Assembly: GCF_024330105.1 (NCBI RefSeq)
Contig: NZ_JANDHW010000002.1
Location: 310,001 to 374,000, forward strand
Origin: Coprobacter tertius
Lineage (GTDB): Bacteria > Bacteroidota > Bacteroidia > Bacteroidales > Coprobacteraceae
DNA: 64,000 nucleotides
Direction of reading: 5' to 3'
Positions within the stretch are counted from its first letter, which is position 1; each line of letters starts with the position of its first letter. A model generated the notes under the pieces. It saw only the letters and a program-made list of their open reading frames with translations. It had not been told where the DNA came from and made no database searches. A program made the position numbers and the translations under genes. This document shows, piece after piece, positions 1 to 7,575 of the stretch.

Positions 1-196
1 ATCTGATGTTGAAGCTGTCGATTTTTTTGTCTTTTTCAGATAATTTCATCGGTATTCGGTCAGTCTGATGGGATACCGGTATATTCAGATATTTTTTTGT
101 GATTTTTACCGATATATCTCCGGCATGTACGGGTGAAATAAAAAAGAGACCGGGACAGAATAGGGCGTACAATACACCTTTTTGTATATGTTTCAT
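1..196 (-). CDS. Exported protein, N-terminal part only; possibly GH32-family glycosidase
   Basis: Only the first 65 residues are inside the window; the gene runs off the left edge. It opens with a classical signal peptide (MKHIQKG, a hydrophobic core, then SPVHAGD), so the product is exported. The mature start reads KITKKYLNIPVSHQTDRIP. I associate this pattern with the N-terminal domain (DUF4980-type) found before the catalytic domain in Bacteroides GH32 fructan hydrolases. That family call rests on this short stretch from memory and could be wrong; the existence of a secreted protein is much surer. No catalytic residues are visible. Confidence 0.55.
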   Translation of the reverse strand, partial: MKHIQKGVLYALFCPGLFFISPVHAGDISVKITKKYLNIPVSHQTDRIPMKLSEKDKKIDSFNIR

Positions 197-278
197 GATA
201 TAGAAATAAATAATAAGTGATGAATATAAGATAATAAGATGCAATATACGTTTTTTTTACTTTGCTTGTTTTTTATTT

Positions 279-938
279 TTAGAAAATCTGCATTCTCAAT
301 CCGAGAGAGAGACTGAAAATATCATGTATTTTCAGTGTTTTATTTTGTACGAGGCAGAGAATATACAGGTCATTGGTGCCTACCTCATAAAAAAATCCGA
401 TTGCTTTATTAAATTTAGGATTGCGCATTTTCACATTGATCCGCTGGCCGAATGCGATGTTGATTCTCATATTGGTAGCCATATAATAATAACCATCAGG
501 ATATCTTTGGGGAGGGGTACGCCAGAAGTTCTCACCGAATATCTTATTTATATAGAGAGAAACAGTAAAAGGTTCCAGATTCCAGTCATAAAATTTAGGG
601 GTATGGTTCAGCTTTATATTCCAGGGAATATAGTTTTCTTTTAGAGTGATGGTAGCGTATCCGCTTTCGCCCGAAAATTCGGGTACGAATCCGATGAGTA
701 AGTCCGTTTCCCAGTGTTTTTTTCCGTATACCCAGCCGATGCCGCCTGATAGCATTCCCATTCCTCCGGCAAATTGTAATTTTGTATATTTAGGAATAAA
801 GTGTGACCAACGTCTTTGATATTTGAGAATACGTTTTTCATATTTCGACAGGCTGTCTTTTCCCCCTTCACACTGGCCGTAAACAGCGGCCGGTAATAAT
901 ATGATGAGGAAGAATAGTATCTTTTTTCTCATATACAT
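279..938 (-). CDS. Exported, probably outer-membrane beta-barrel protein of unknown function
   Basis: 219 aa. A signal peptide (MRKKILFFLIILLPAAVYGQ) precedes a mature part rich in alternating aromatic/polar strands, with glycine-rich turns near residues 58-70 (GGMGMLSGGIGW). It ends in a phenylalanine (LGLRMQIF), as outer-membrane barrels often do. I do not recognise a named family. The first ATG encodes MYMRKK; the second, two codons in, gives the more typical signal-peptide start. It lies 6 bp downstream of the metallophosphoesterase lipoprotein gene on the same strand, so the two are probably cotranscribed. Confidence 0.65.
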   Translation of the reverse strand: MYMRKKILFFLIILLPAAVYGQCEGGKDSLSKYEKRILKYQRRWSHFIPKYTKLQFAGGMGMLSGGIGWVYGKKHWETDLLIGFVPEFSGESGYATITLKENYIPWNIKLNHTPKFYDWNLEPFTVSLYINKIFGENFWRTPPQRYPDGYYYMATNMRINIAFGQRINVKMRNPKFNKAIGFFYEVGTNDLYILCLVQNKTLKIHDIFSLSLGLRMQIF

Positions 939-944
939 GTGATT

Positions 945-1745
945 TCAGAAATGAATGTATTCGTAACTATATCCTTCAGGAGTAATGGTAAAGAGGAGGT
1001 AGCTGCGTTTCATAATGGTATCGCAGGCATAATAAAGTAAGCCGTCGTTAAAATAATCGGTAACTTTAAAAGTATGCGTATGCGCATGCATACAAAAAAG
1101 CAGATTCTGGGCTTGTTTTATTTGCTGTTGGAATGTAAATTTTACATTATTGTTGAATTCGATGTCTCCGGGTGGAACGTGCATTACGAAAACCGTTTTA
1201 TCGTATTCGTCGCTTTGCCGGATCTCCCTCAAAATGAAATCGAAATCGGGGACTGGAGTGGAGTAATCGAATTCGAGGGCATTCGTATTGATACATATAA
1301 ATTTTACCCGTTCGAAAATGAAAGAAAAGTTGAGATCTCCATACATCGATGTGTATATTTCTTCGCCCGTTCCTAAAATATCATGATTTCCGCATAAGGT
1401 AATATAAGGTACTTTCAGCTTTTTCATCCGATCTTCACACCAAATGAATTCTTTTTTGAGGCCGAAGTCAGACATGTCTCCGCCATGTATGACAAAGTCT
1501 ATGTCGTTGCGACCGTTTATATGAGCTACGAAATCTTCGGTTTCGTCATAAAAACGTTGGGTATCGCCCATAAATGCAAATCGCAATGTTCCTTTGCCCG
1601 TATTTTTTTCTTTTAATGCGGCAATTTGTGTGGCGTTGATATGCCGATATTCTTTTCCTAGTTTGACATCGTATGGATGATATTCGAATACATCACAGGC
1701 CGTAAACAGAAAAAAAATCAGGGTCGATAATGTCGTGTGTTTCAT
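945..1745 (-). CDS. Metallophosphoesterase lipoprotein (calcineurin-like)
   Basis: Predicted cell-envelope lipoprotein with a calcineurin-like phosphoesterase domain. From the ATG at 1745 the leader is MKHTTLSTLIFFLFTAC with Cys as the lipidation residue; an ATG three codons upstream (1754) is also possible. The metal-binding blocks appear in order: FMGDTQR (GD-x-Q in place of GD-x-H), HGGDMSD, CGNHD, VMHVPPGD and MHAHTHTF. These imply a binuclear metal centre that hydrolyses phosphoesters; the substrate cannot be read from sequence. The Gln in the first motif is shared with a subset of the family and is not by itself evidence of inactivity. Confidence 0.85.
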   Translation of the reverse strand: MKHTTLSTLIFFLFTACDVFEYHPYDVKLGKEYRHINATQIAALKEKNTGKGTLRFAFMGDTQRFYDETEDFVAHINGRNDIDFVIHGGDMSDFGLKKEFIWCEDRMKKLKVPYITLCGNHDILGTGEEIYTSMYGDLNFSFIFERVKFICINTNALEFDYSTPVPDFDFILREIRQSDEYDKTVFVMHVPPGDIEFNNNVKFTFQQQIKQAQNLLFCMHAHTHTFKVTDYFNDGLLYYACDTIMKRSYLLFTITPEGYSYEYIHF

Positions 1746-1857
1746 ATTGAGCATAATGTTTTGAAAAACTATTTTTGTAAATAAAGTTTTCGCTACAAAT
1801 GTATGGAATCTACCGATACAAATGATAATAAAAAGTCGGAAATTATGGTCTATTTCT

Positions 1858-1865
1858 TACCTTTG
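1858..1865 (+). promoter_or_regulatory. TAnnTTTG -7 box that decides the start of the downstream gene
   Basis: TACCTTTG matches the Bacteroidota -7 element. A transcript starting a few bases downstream leaves almost no leader before the TTG at 1873, so the ATG at 1885 is preferred. No clear -33 TTG is seen. Confidence 0.55.
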
Positions 1866-1884
1866 CTCATAATTGATTTTAATC

Positions 1885-2478
1885 ATGGATATGAAAGAAG
1901 AACAGCAGCCCGAATATCATCCTCTCGAATTATTTTTACCGGAGAGAGCTCGATTGTTAATGTTGGGCAGTTTTCCGCCGCAAAAAAAACGTTGGAGTAT
2001 GGATTTTTACTACCCTAATCTTCAGAATGATATGTGGCGTGTTTTCGGTTATATTTTTTTTGCGAATAAAAATTATTTTCTGGAACCGGATAACAAAAAA
2101 TTTAATAAAGAACGTATATGCGAGTTTTTGTTTGAGAAGGGAATTGCTCTGGGAGATACGGCGATGTCTGTCGTACGTTTACAGGATAATGCATCCGATA
2201 AGTTTCTTGAAGTAGTCGATCCGCTCGATTTGTCATCGGTGTTAAAAAAATTACCCTTTTGTACTGCGATTGTAACTACCGGCCAGAAAGCAACCGAAAC
2301 TTTGTTAAAAATGATCGATACTTCTGTACCTAAGGTAGGAGGGTACAGTGAATTTATATGGCAGGATCGGGAAATGCGTCTTTACCGTATGCCTTCTACA
2401 TCGAGAGCATATCCCCGGCCTATCGAGGAAAAAGCCCGGTTCTATGAGCAAATGTTCAAAGAACTGGGCTTGTTATGA
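1885..2478 (+). CDS. Uracil-DNA glycosylase superfamily protein
   Basis: 197 aa from the ATG at 1885 (MDMKEEQQPEYHP); an in-frame TTG four codons earlier is too close to the promoter. The segment LLMLGSFPPQKKRWSMDFYY occupies the place of the GxNPG-type active-site motif of the MUG/TDG branch, followed by PNLQNDMWRVFG, which suits the aromatic base-stacking region. The C-terminal MPSTSRAYPRP corresponds to the second catalytic-loop motif (usually S/H-P-S). It likely removes uracil or damaged bases from DNA. Substrate range is unknown. Convergent with the MBL-fold gene, with only 3 bp between the stop codons. Confidence 0.7.
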   Translation: MDMKEEQQPEYHPLELFLPERARLLMLGSFPPQKKRWSMDFYYPNLQNDMWRVFGYIFFANKNYFLEPDNKKFNKERICEFLFEKGIALGDTAMSVVRLQDNASDKFLEVVDPLDLSSVLKKLPFCTAIVTTGQKATETLLKMIDTSVPKVGGYSEFIWQDREMRLYRMPSTSRAYPRPIEEKARFYEQMFKELGLL

Positions 2479-2481
2479 TTT

Positions 2482-3120
2482 TCAGAAATAAGGGTTGTTT
2501 TCTTTTTCGTACCCGATTGTGGTTTTAGGACCATGCCCCGGGTATATAATTGTATCGTCTGGTAAAACCAGTAATTTTTGTTTGATACCGTTTACAAGTT
2601 GTACGTAACTTCCGCCGGGAAGATCGGTGCGCCCGATGCTGCCTCTGAAAAGAACGTCGCCTGCAAAGGCTACACGTTCATCGGGTTCATAAAATACCAG
2701 GCTTCCGGGAGAATGACCCGGGACAGAAATAGCGTGTAGGGTGTGTTTACCGAAGGTAAAAGTATCTTTGTTTTTTATATATCGTCCGATGGAAACCGGG
2801 GAGTCGGGTAATTCCATCCCGAACATTGCCGCTTGTTCTCTCATCCCGGCCAGCAAAAATTCGTCGGCTTTATCCGCTTCGAGCGGTATTCCAAATTCGT
2901 GAGAGGCGAATGTATTTCCGAAATTGTGGTCGAGGTGAAGATGTGTCGCTAACAGGTGTTTTACGGTGAGTGCGTTGTCTCTGATATATTCGCTAAGCGT
3001 TTCTTTCTCTTTCGGATAATAACATCCTGCGTCTATAACAATGCATTCGTGCGTATCTTCATCCCATACGATATATGTATTTACGGGAAAAGGATTGAAT
3101 TCGAATTTCTTTATTTTCAT
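2482..3120 (-). CDS. MBL-fold metallo-hydrolase (glyoxalase II-like)
   Basis: 212 aa, cytosolic, no leader. The zinc-binding motif THLHLDHNFG (HxHxDH) is near residue 60. It is followed by the third metal His in SVPGHSPGS, the bridging Asp in FAGDVLFRGSIGRTDLPGG and the last His in YPGHGPKTTIG. This order and the short length match the YcbL/glyoxalase-II-like class of hydroxyacylglutathione hydrolase homologues, which cleave thioesters. Bacteroidales largely lack glutathione, so the real substrate is probably another thiol ester. It sits 29 bp downstream of rsmG, same strand, likely in one transcript. Confidence 0.85.
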   Translation of the reverse strand: MKIKKFEFNPFPVNTYIVWDEDTHECIVIDAGCYYPKEKETLSEYIRDNALTVKHLLATHLHLDHNFGNTFASHEFGIPLEADKADEFLLAGMREQAAMFGMELPDSPVSIGRYIKNKDTFTFGKHTLHAISVPGHSPGSLVFYEPDERVAFAGDVLFRGSIGRTDLPGGSYVQLVNGIKQKLLVLPDDTIIYPGHGPKTTIGYEKENNPYF

Positions 3121-3149
3121 TACTAAATAGCTTAAAGAGTATATTCCGG

Positions 3150-3770
3150 TTATATTTGCACGTATACCGCTTTTTTCGTATCGAAAAAGTCTTCACTGAA
3201 ATAATCTTTCAGATTATATACCAATGCACGTTTTTTTACCGGTTTTATTTCGTTTTCGAGTTCTCCGCCTTTTAAACAAATGAGACCGTTGGGCAGAGCG
3301 TTTTTTTGATCGGTTTTGATATTTTTTGTAATGATTCTGATCAGGTCGTTTAATGGCATAACTGCCCGGCTGACGACAAAATCGAATTTTTGTTTTTCTT
3401 CCTCAGCGCCTGCATGTCTGAAAGTTACGTTATTCAGCCCGATTGCGGCGGAGACTTCGGTCGCTACTTTTATTTTTTTTCCGATACGGTCTACCAAATG
3501 AAATTTGCATTCGGGGAAAAGTATAGCAAGGGGAATTCCGGGAAATCCGCCTCCGGTACCGACGTCCATGATCGTACTACCGGATGTAAAGTTCAGCATT
3601 TTGGCAATACCGAGCGAGTGTAATACATGATGCAGATACAGGTTTTCTATATCTTTACGTGAAATAACATTTATTTTGGCGTTCCAATCGGTATAAAGAT
3701 CATAAAGATCGTCGATTTGTTTTTTTTGCGTGTCGGATAATATCGGAAAATATTTATCGATGATTTGCAT
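3150..3770 (-). CDS. rsmG: 16S rRNA (guanine-527-N7)-methyltransferase RsmG
   Basis: 206 aa, the normal length for RsmG/GidB. It uses SAM to methylate G527 of 16S rRNA in the 530 loop. The family N-terminus (LYDLYTDWNAKINVISRKD) is followed by the SAM-binding loop STIMDVGTGGGFPGIPLAIL. Then come KFHLVDRIGKK, VTFRHAGAEE, the catalytic-region FDFVVSRAVMPL and LICLKGGEL. The start overlaps the end of the DUF3298 lipoprotein gene by 17 bp, implying translational coupling. Confidence 0.95.
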   Translation of the reverse strand: MQIIDKYFPILSDTQKKQIDDLYDLYTDWNAKINVISRKDIENLYLHHVLHSLGIAKMLNFTSGSTIMDVGTGGGFPGIPLAILFPECKFHLVDRIGKKIKVATEVSAAIGLNNVTFRHAGAEEEKQKFDFVVSRAVMPLNDLIRIITKNIKTDQKNALPNGLICLKGGELENEIKPVKKRALVYNLKDYFSEDFFDTKKAVYVQI

Positions 3771-4683
3771 CTGTGTCTGGATTAATAATTCGTAAAATGG
3801 GACTTTGTTTTTTTATCATCGGTTTCAGTTTGTCGAAACTTAATGTTATTTCTGTTGATCCCATAGAATAGGGAGCTATATCATACGGATTAAATATCCA
3901 GGTAATCCCTTTCCCGGTAACAAAGAAATTATCGTCGGGAGTTATATTATCGGTCCAAAATCCCAGTTGCTTCAGGGCTTGTTCGTTTTTAACATTTTGA
4001 TCGGTGGCCAATTGTTCCTTCAGCATGACTTTCAAACGGGCAGTATCCTGTGTTGTAAATATATCGGCAAAATCGATTCTTTTCTGATTTTCGATATCGA
4101 TTATATAAGCCGCTGTTCCGTAAATACCATGAGCTCCCCCCGTATAAGAGTATGTGTATACGTTGAAACTATATATTTTATTTTTATTATAAGTTGTGGC
4201 TGTAGAATCGTACGATGCATAATTCATCCATGCATCGGCCCCCTGCGCTTCTTTGTCTTCTTTGGTCATCGATTTTATATACTCCGTCATTTCAGACTGA
4301 TAATTGTCTATATAATCTTTCATATTCTGAGCGGCAGCTTCATTGGGCGTAAGATCGGCATATTTCGATCCGAACACCGATTCGAGAAATAATTTTTGTA
4401 TTCCCTGTAATGTTTCGGGATCGGTATAACCCGAAGGGTATACTAAATCGAGGTCGTATGTGCATCCCGGGTTTTTGGGATTATTAGCGATGTATGATTT
4501 TTTTTCTATTTTAATAGTCTCGAAAGTGAGTGTATCGGGATTGCCGGTTAGTGCTACGTTCTCCACTTGTGCGCTGTCTTGGTCGGAGGTTTTGCCGTTA
4601 TCTTTCTTTTTATGTGTACAAGAAACTATGGCCAATGTGAGCGTAAAACAAAAAAGGGTAGTAAGAGTCGAATATTTTTTCAT
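3754..4683 (-). CDS. DUF3298/RsiV-type lipoprotein
   Basis: 309 aa lipoprotein: MKKYSTLTTLFCFTLTLAIVSC with a lipobox ending in Cys22, then a Lys/Asp-rich tether. The segment YTYSYTGGAHGIYGTAAYI and the following IDFADIFT are typical of the DUF4163-DUF3298 pair, which also forms the extracytoplasmic part of RsiV anti-sigma factors. Here there is no cytoplasmic anti-sigma domain or adjacent sigma gene, so it is more likely a free envelope lipoprotein, as is common in Bacteroidales. Its exact role is unknown. Upstream of rsmG in the same transcription unit. Confidence 0.8.
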   Translation of the reverse strand: MKKYSTLTTLFCFTLTLAIVSCTHKKKDNGKTSDQDSAQVENVALTGNPDTLTFETIKIEKKSYIANNPKNPGCTYDLDLVYPSGYTDPETLQGIQKLFLESVFGSKYADLTPNEAAAQNMKDYIDNYQSEMTEYIKSMTKEDKEAQGADAWMNYASYDSTATTYNKNKIYSFNVYTYSYTGGAHGIYGTAAYIIDIENQKRIDFADIFTTQDTARLKVMLKEQLATDQNVKNEQALKQLGFWTDNITPDDNFFVTGKGITWIFNPYDIAPYSMGSTEITLSFDKLKPMIKKQSPILRIINPDTDANHR

Positions 4684-4749
4684 GACGATGGAATATTTAT
4701 AATTCTTTATTCATACAAAAATAACATTTCTTTTTGTATTCGGTTTGAT

Positions 4750-5526
4750 TTATTCCGTAATATTTTCGAAATGATAACGCCCTTTTTCTACGGTTATATT
4801 TTTATACTGGATGGCCTGTACCGGGCAATCGTGAATACATGCCAAGCATTGCAAACAATTGTTTCCCCACCGGGGAGTGGGGGAGAGATCGATATTATGA
4901 GAAGGACATACCTTAGAACATAGGCCACAGCGTATGCAATTATCATTTGCATGGAAATGTCGGGATTGTACTTGCAATTTTCTGAAAAGCGGGTTAATTA
5001 TACGGGATTTCAGAAACGCGAATTTTCCTCTGTGGAAGTCGTATAGGTTATTCGTTTTAAGACTTATTTCTTTGTTGACGTATTTTATGCGTTCCGATGC
5101 TTTTTCCAGTTTCCGGGTTTCGAGTGCTTTGCTATCAGTGTCGAATCCCGGTAATAGTATATAATTATTGGGCATCGTCACCGAAAACCCCGCATTGCAA
5201 AACATGTTTTTCCGGTCGAGGAGACGTCGGAAGATAATGTCGGTAAGTCCCGTGTCGTCGCCGCACGTGCAAACCAGGAAAATATAAGGAGGACAGTCGT
5301 AATCGAAGTTTATTGCTTTGATAAAGGATGTGATAAAAGGAGGAATCCCCCAAGAATAAACAGGGAATACAAATCCTATTTTTTCACCGGGAGATACAGC
5401 ATATTTATTTTTATACCGCAGCGACTCGATTTCATCGGGAATGAAAAATAATTTTTCATTTTGCACCTCGGCGAGTTCCCCAGCTACCCATCGCGAGTTT
5501 CCGGTACCGGAAAAATAAAATATCAT
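4750..5526 (-). CDS. EFR1-type ferrodoxin: flavodoxin-like domain plus two 4Fe-4S clusters
   Basis: 258 aa from the ATG at 5526. The N-terminus MIFYFSGTGNSRWVA is the FMN-phosphate loop of flavodoxin-like proteins. The C-terminal third carries two Cys motifs for [4Fe-4S] clusters: CIRCGLCSKVCP and CLQCLACIHDCP. This two-part layout is the EFR1 family, presumed to move electrons in anaerobic metabolism; partners are unknown. A longer reading starting at 5595 would add 23 residues, but a -7 box lies inside that extension, so I chose 5526. Confidence 0.85.
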   Translation of the reverse strand: MIFYFSGTGNSRWVAGELAEVQNEKLFFIPDEIESLRYKNKYAVSPGEKIGFVFPVYSWGIPPFITSFIKAINFDYDCPPYIFLVCTCGDDTGLTDIIFRRLLDRKNMFCNAGFSVTMPNNYILLPGFDTDSKALETRKLEKASERIKYVNKEISLKTNNLYDFHRGKFAFLKSRIINPLFRKLQVQSRHFHANDNCIRCGLCSKVCPSHNIDLSPTPRWGNNCLQCLACIHDCPVQAIQYKNITVEKGRYHFENITE

Positions 5527-5543
5527 AAGAATTGATTTTACTT

Positions 5544-5551
5544 CAAAGATA
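5544..5551 (-). promoter_or_regulatory. TAnnTTTG -7 box for the EFR1 gene
   Basis: On the minus strand this reads TATCTTTG, a full match to the Bacteroidota -7 element, 17 bp before the ATG at 5526. It lies inside the longer possible reading frame and so argues for the shorter start. Confidence 0.6.
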
Positions 5552-5716
5552 AAAAATATTTCCGAGACATAAGGCGTAAGAGTTTTTATATTCATAAAAT
5601 AGAATAAAATTTTATATGGATATTTAAAATTATATCATAGGTATTGTAAATGTGGATAAAAAAAATTTCATTTGTTTCTGTTGATAATGTTTTGCTTAAT
5701 TTATATATTTTATAAA

Positions 5717-5836
5717 ATGAAATATTCAGTCATTCTATTGTTATTTTTTCCGCTAATAACTTTGAGGCAAAAATACGATACAATCCCCCCTGTGAATCTA
5801 CTGACAAATATTGATTGGAGGGGTTACCTGTTTTGA
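5717..5836 (+). pseudogene. Short open frame with signal-peptide-like start; probable gene remnant
   Basis: 39 codons starting MKYSVILLLFFPLITL and ending IDWRGYLF. The first 16 residues look like an export signal, but the frame stops before any domain could form. Given the surrounding decayed paralogues I take it as the stump of a secreted protein gene. It could instead be a genuine small secreted peptide; nothing in the sequence decides this. Confidence 0.3.
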
Positions 5837-5995
5837 AATTATGCAGAAGGACGAAAATACTGTCACCAAAATTACTTATGCGGCTGATTAGATAACTTAA
5901 TTAGATGACTATAATATTAGCAGAAGAGGTACAGATAGGGCAAATAGATATCGAAAAATGAGTGATAATAATTTTTATTAAAAATAAATAGTAGT

Positions 5996-6508
5996 ATGAA
6001 AGTAAATATGTTGTTTGTAGCAATTGCATTAGGTTTGGCTATTCATTGTTTTGGAGGTAGTAAAATTTCTTCAGATATACCACCTCAAAAATCAGTAACA
6101 CAGTCAAAAGATACGGTTATTAATGTTTCCGAACGTTTTGCCATTTTGTACAAAAAATATGATAATCGTCTTAAGTTATGGTATAATCCATATATCATAC
6201 GTCTTAAAGAGAGAGACACGGTTAAAATAGCAAAATTTCCGTATGAAAATGGAAGTGAATTGGGTCTGTATCCCTCTCCAAGTAAAAGATTTGTTCTGTT
6301 GGATAATATTATAAGATACTATGTAGAGGATGAAGATAAAAAAATATTCTATGAAAATTATCTGTGTTGTATAATAGACCTTGAACAAAGTATTGTCGTT
6401 GTTGACAGTATGCAAATGCATAGTGAAGGAGGAGATTGGGATAAAGATGACAGGTGGGTTGATGGAAGTGAAATTATCTTTGATGGTAGTTTATTGAAGA
6501 AGAAATAG
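5996..6508 (+). CDS. Exported protein of unknown function, possibly cut short by a frameshift
   Basis: 170 aa. The N-terminus MKVNMLFVAIALGLAIHCFGG is an export signal; Cys18 could make it a lipoprotein, but the lipobox is poor. The mature part alternates short hydrophobic strands with charged turns (LKLWYNPYIIRLKERD, IARYYVED-like, CIIDLEQSIVVVDS) and ends WVDGSEIIFDG, like the last strands of beta-propeller or immunity-type proteins. I recognise no family. Just before its stop another frame opens (6490-6624) and runs to the next gene, so the original C-terminus may have been longer. First intact gene of the AT-rich island. Confidence 0.5.
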   Translation: MKVNMLFVAIALGLAIHCFGGSKISSDIPPQKSVTQSKDTVINVSERFAILYKKYDNRLKLWYNPYIIRLKERDTVKIAKFPYENGSELGLYPSPSKRFVLLDNIIRYYVEDEDKKIFYENYLCCIIDLEQSIVVVDSMQMHSEGGDWDKDDRWVDGSEIIFDGSLLKKK

Positions 6509-6624
6509 ATAAACTTCCCGGAAGTACATCGATGTTAGATGTTAAGCATCTGAACGGACATGCTGATCATTTGCACAGTCAGGGCTTCCATAAAACAACA
6601 ATCCCAATAAAAAAAACGTTATGA
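6490..6624 (+). pseudogene. Out-of-frame C-terminal remnant joining the 5996 gene to the 209-aa gene
   Basis: A 44-codon open stretch in the -1 frame relative to the preceding gene, running from just after an in-frame stop at 6487 to a TGA that overlaps the next ATG (ATGA). It reads EEEIDKLPGSTSML, then LNGHADHLHSQGF, and ends IPIKKTL. The tight overlap with the following start suggests it was once the real end of an upstream gene, either the 5996 gene before a one-base loss or a deleted one. It has no start codon or ribosome site of its own. I do not recognise the sequence. Confidence 0.4.
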
Positions 6625-7250
6625 AAAGAACTATTTTATTCAGTGTTATCGTGTTGCTTTACACAACCGCAAGCTATTGCAATCCGGTAAGTTTTTCCAA
6701 ACTTATTGAAGCTGTCCCCATCGACAGTACGATGGTCGGAGCACCAAATCTATGCGAATTAGATTCGTTCCGCTGTGATTATAATGATCCGACTTTTTTG
6801 TTCTGGGACACGGATAAAGACATTGAAAACAGGTATCGGTTAAACGACTATTTTGATTACGATACCCTTAAGGACCAACTTAAAAATGAATATTCATTGT
6901 TGCGTGAACCAGGAGCTTTCATTTTTGCCAAGCGTCTTCCCAAAGCGGGAAACCATGAGCTGCTGCTTTATTACATCAAGCGTTTTACTTCAGCCTTTCC
7001 CAACGAAGAATTTCCTCAATGGGTATTGCTCAGTGTAGATAGCGAGGGGAACGTAATAAAAGCATTTGTAGTGGCAGAAGTAGATTGTCAGGACAATGAC
7101 AGAATTACTCAAATATTATTCCAGATACGGGATGATGGTTTCTTGATTAAATTTTTTGTAGGAGTGTTAGAAGATGATCCCGAGTGGTATAATGAAGACT
7201 ATATGTATTGTCGGGATACCAAAATCGTACCTTTTACCGATTTGGAATAA
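6621..7250 (+). CDS. Exported 209-aa protein, copy 1 of a duplicated pair
   Basis: Signal peptide MKRTILFSVIVLLYTTASYC, then a mature domain of about 190 aa. It is clearly homologous over its full length to the 209-aa protein at 12286. Shared blocks are FSKLIEAVPIDSTM, LNDYFDYDTLKDQ, FAKRLPKAGN, LLLYYIKRF, FPQWVLLSV, VVAEVDCQ, DDPEWYNEDYMYCRDT and FTDLE. Paired Cys residues in the mature part suit a periplasmic disulfide protein. No named family is recognised. It is followed 18 bp later by a small membrane-protein gene, the same order as in copy 2, so the two products probably act together. Confidence 0.65.
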   Translation: MKRTILFSVIVLLYTTASYCNPVSFSKLIEAVPIDSTMVGAPNLCELDSFRCDYNDPTFLFWDTDKDIENRYRLNDYFDYDTLKDQLKNEYSLLREPGAFIFAKRLPKAGNHELLLYYIKRFTSAFPNEEFPQWVLLSVDSEGNVIKAFVVAEVDCQDNDRITQILFQIRDDGFLIKFFVGVLEDDPEWYNEDYMYCRDTKIVPFTDLE

Positions 7251-7268
7251 GATGAGAAGATATTAGAT

Positions 7269-7575
7269 ATGAAGATACTGAAAATATATACCGGTTGTTT
7301 TGGGCATATTGTGGGGGGCAGCCTTTGCAGTGTTGGAGGGATTGGAACCTTGCTTAGATGAAAATTTTCGCTCTTCGTTTTTCATACCCGATAAAAGTTT
7401 TTTCATACAATTACTGATGATTTATACTTTTATAGGAGCCTTTTGGGGTTGGTGCATTGGGTTTGGTGTTGCAGGAATATGCCGGAAAATGTTTAAGAAA
7501 AATATTTCTAATGAACTTAATTCTAAAAGTGATATAATAACTCCTGTTGGGAAATTAGTACAATATGAAAAATAA
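7269..7575 (+). pseudogene. Small membrane protein, copy 1, with one-base frameshift
   Basis: The ATG at 7269 begins MKILKIYTG, but after about 11 codons the frame that matches the paralogue at 12937 is the +1 frame: WGAAFAVLEGLEPCLDENF, then FIPDKSFFIQLLMIYTFIGA, a second hydrophobic segment, and a polar tail KNISNELNSKSDIITPVGKL. Removing one base in the run around 7296-7302 (TTTTGGG) would join the two. The intact part has two membrane segments around the conserved EPCLDEN motif. It may be inactive, or start internally at a non-ATG codon. Its last codons overlap the start of the next gene by 11 bp. A sequencing error cannot be excluded. Confidence 0.6.

Larger units (their letters stand above)
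5527..5995. other. AT-rich intergenic region opening the accessory island
   Basis: About 470 bp with no recognisable full gene. It holds the EFR1 promoter at its left end, a 40-codon frame at 5717-5836, and an AT-rich leader-like stretch at 5621-5668 that resembles 12091-12133 at the other end of the island. A 17-codon open stretch near 5840-5890 may be a further remnant. No RNA gene or terminator was recognised. Confidence 0.5.
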
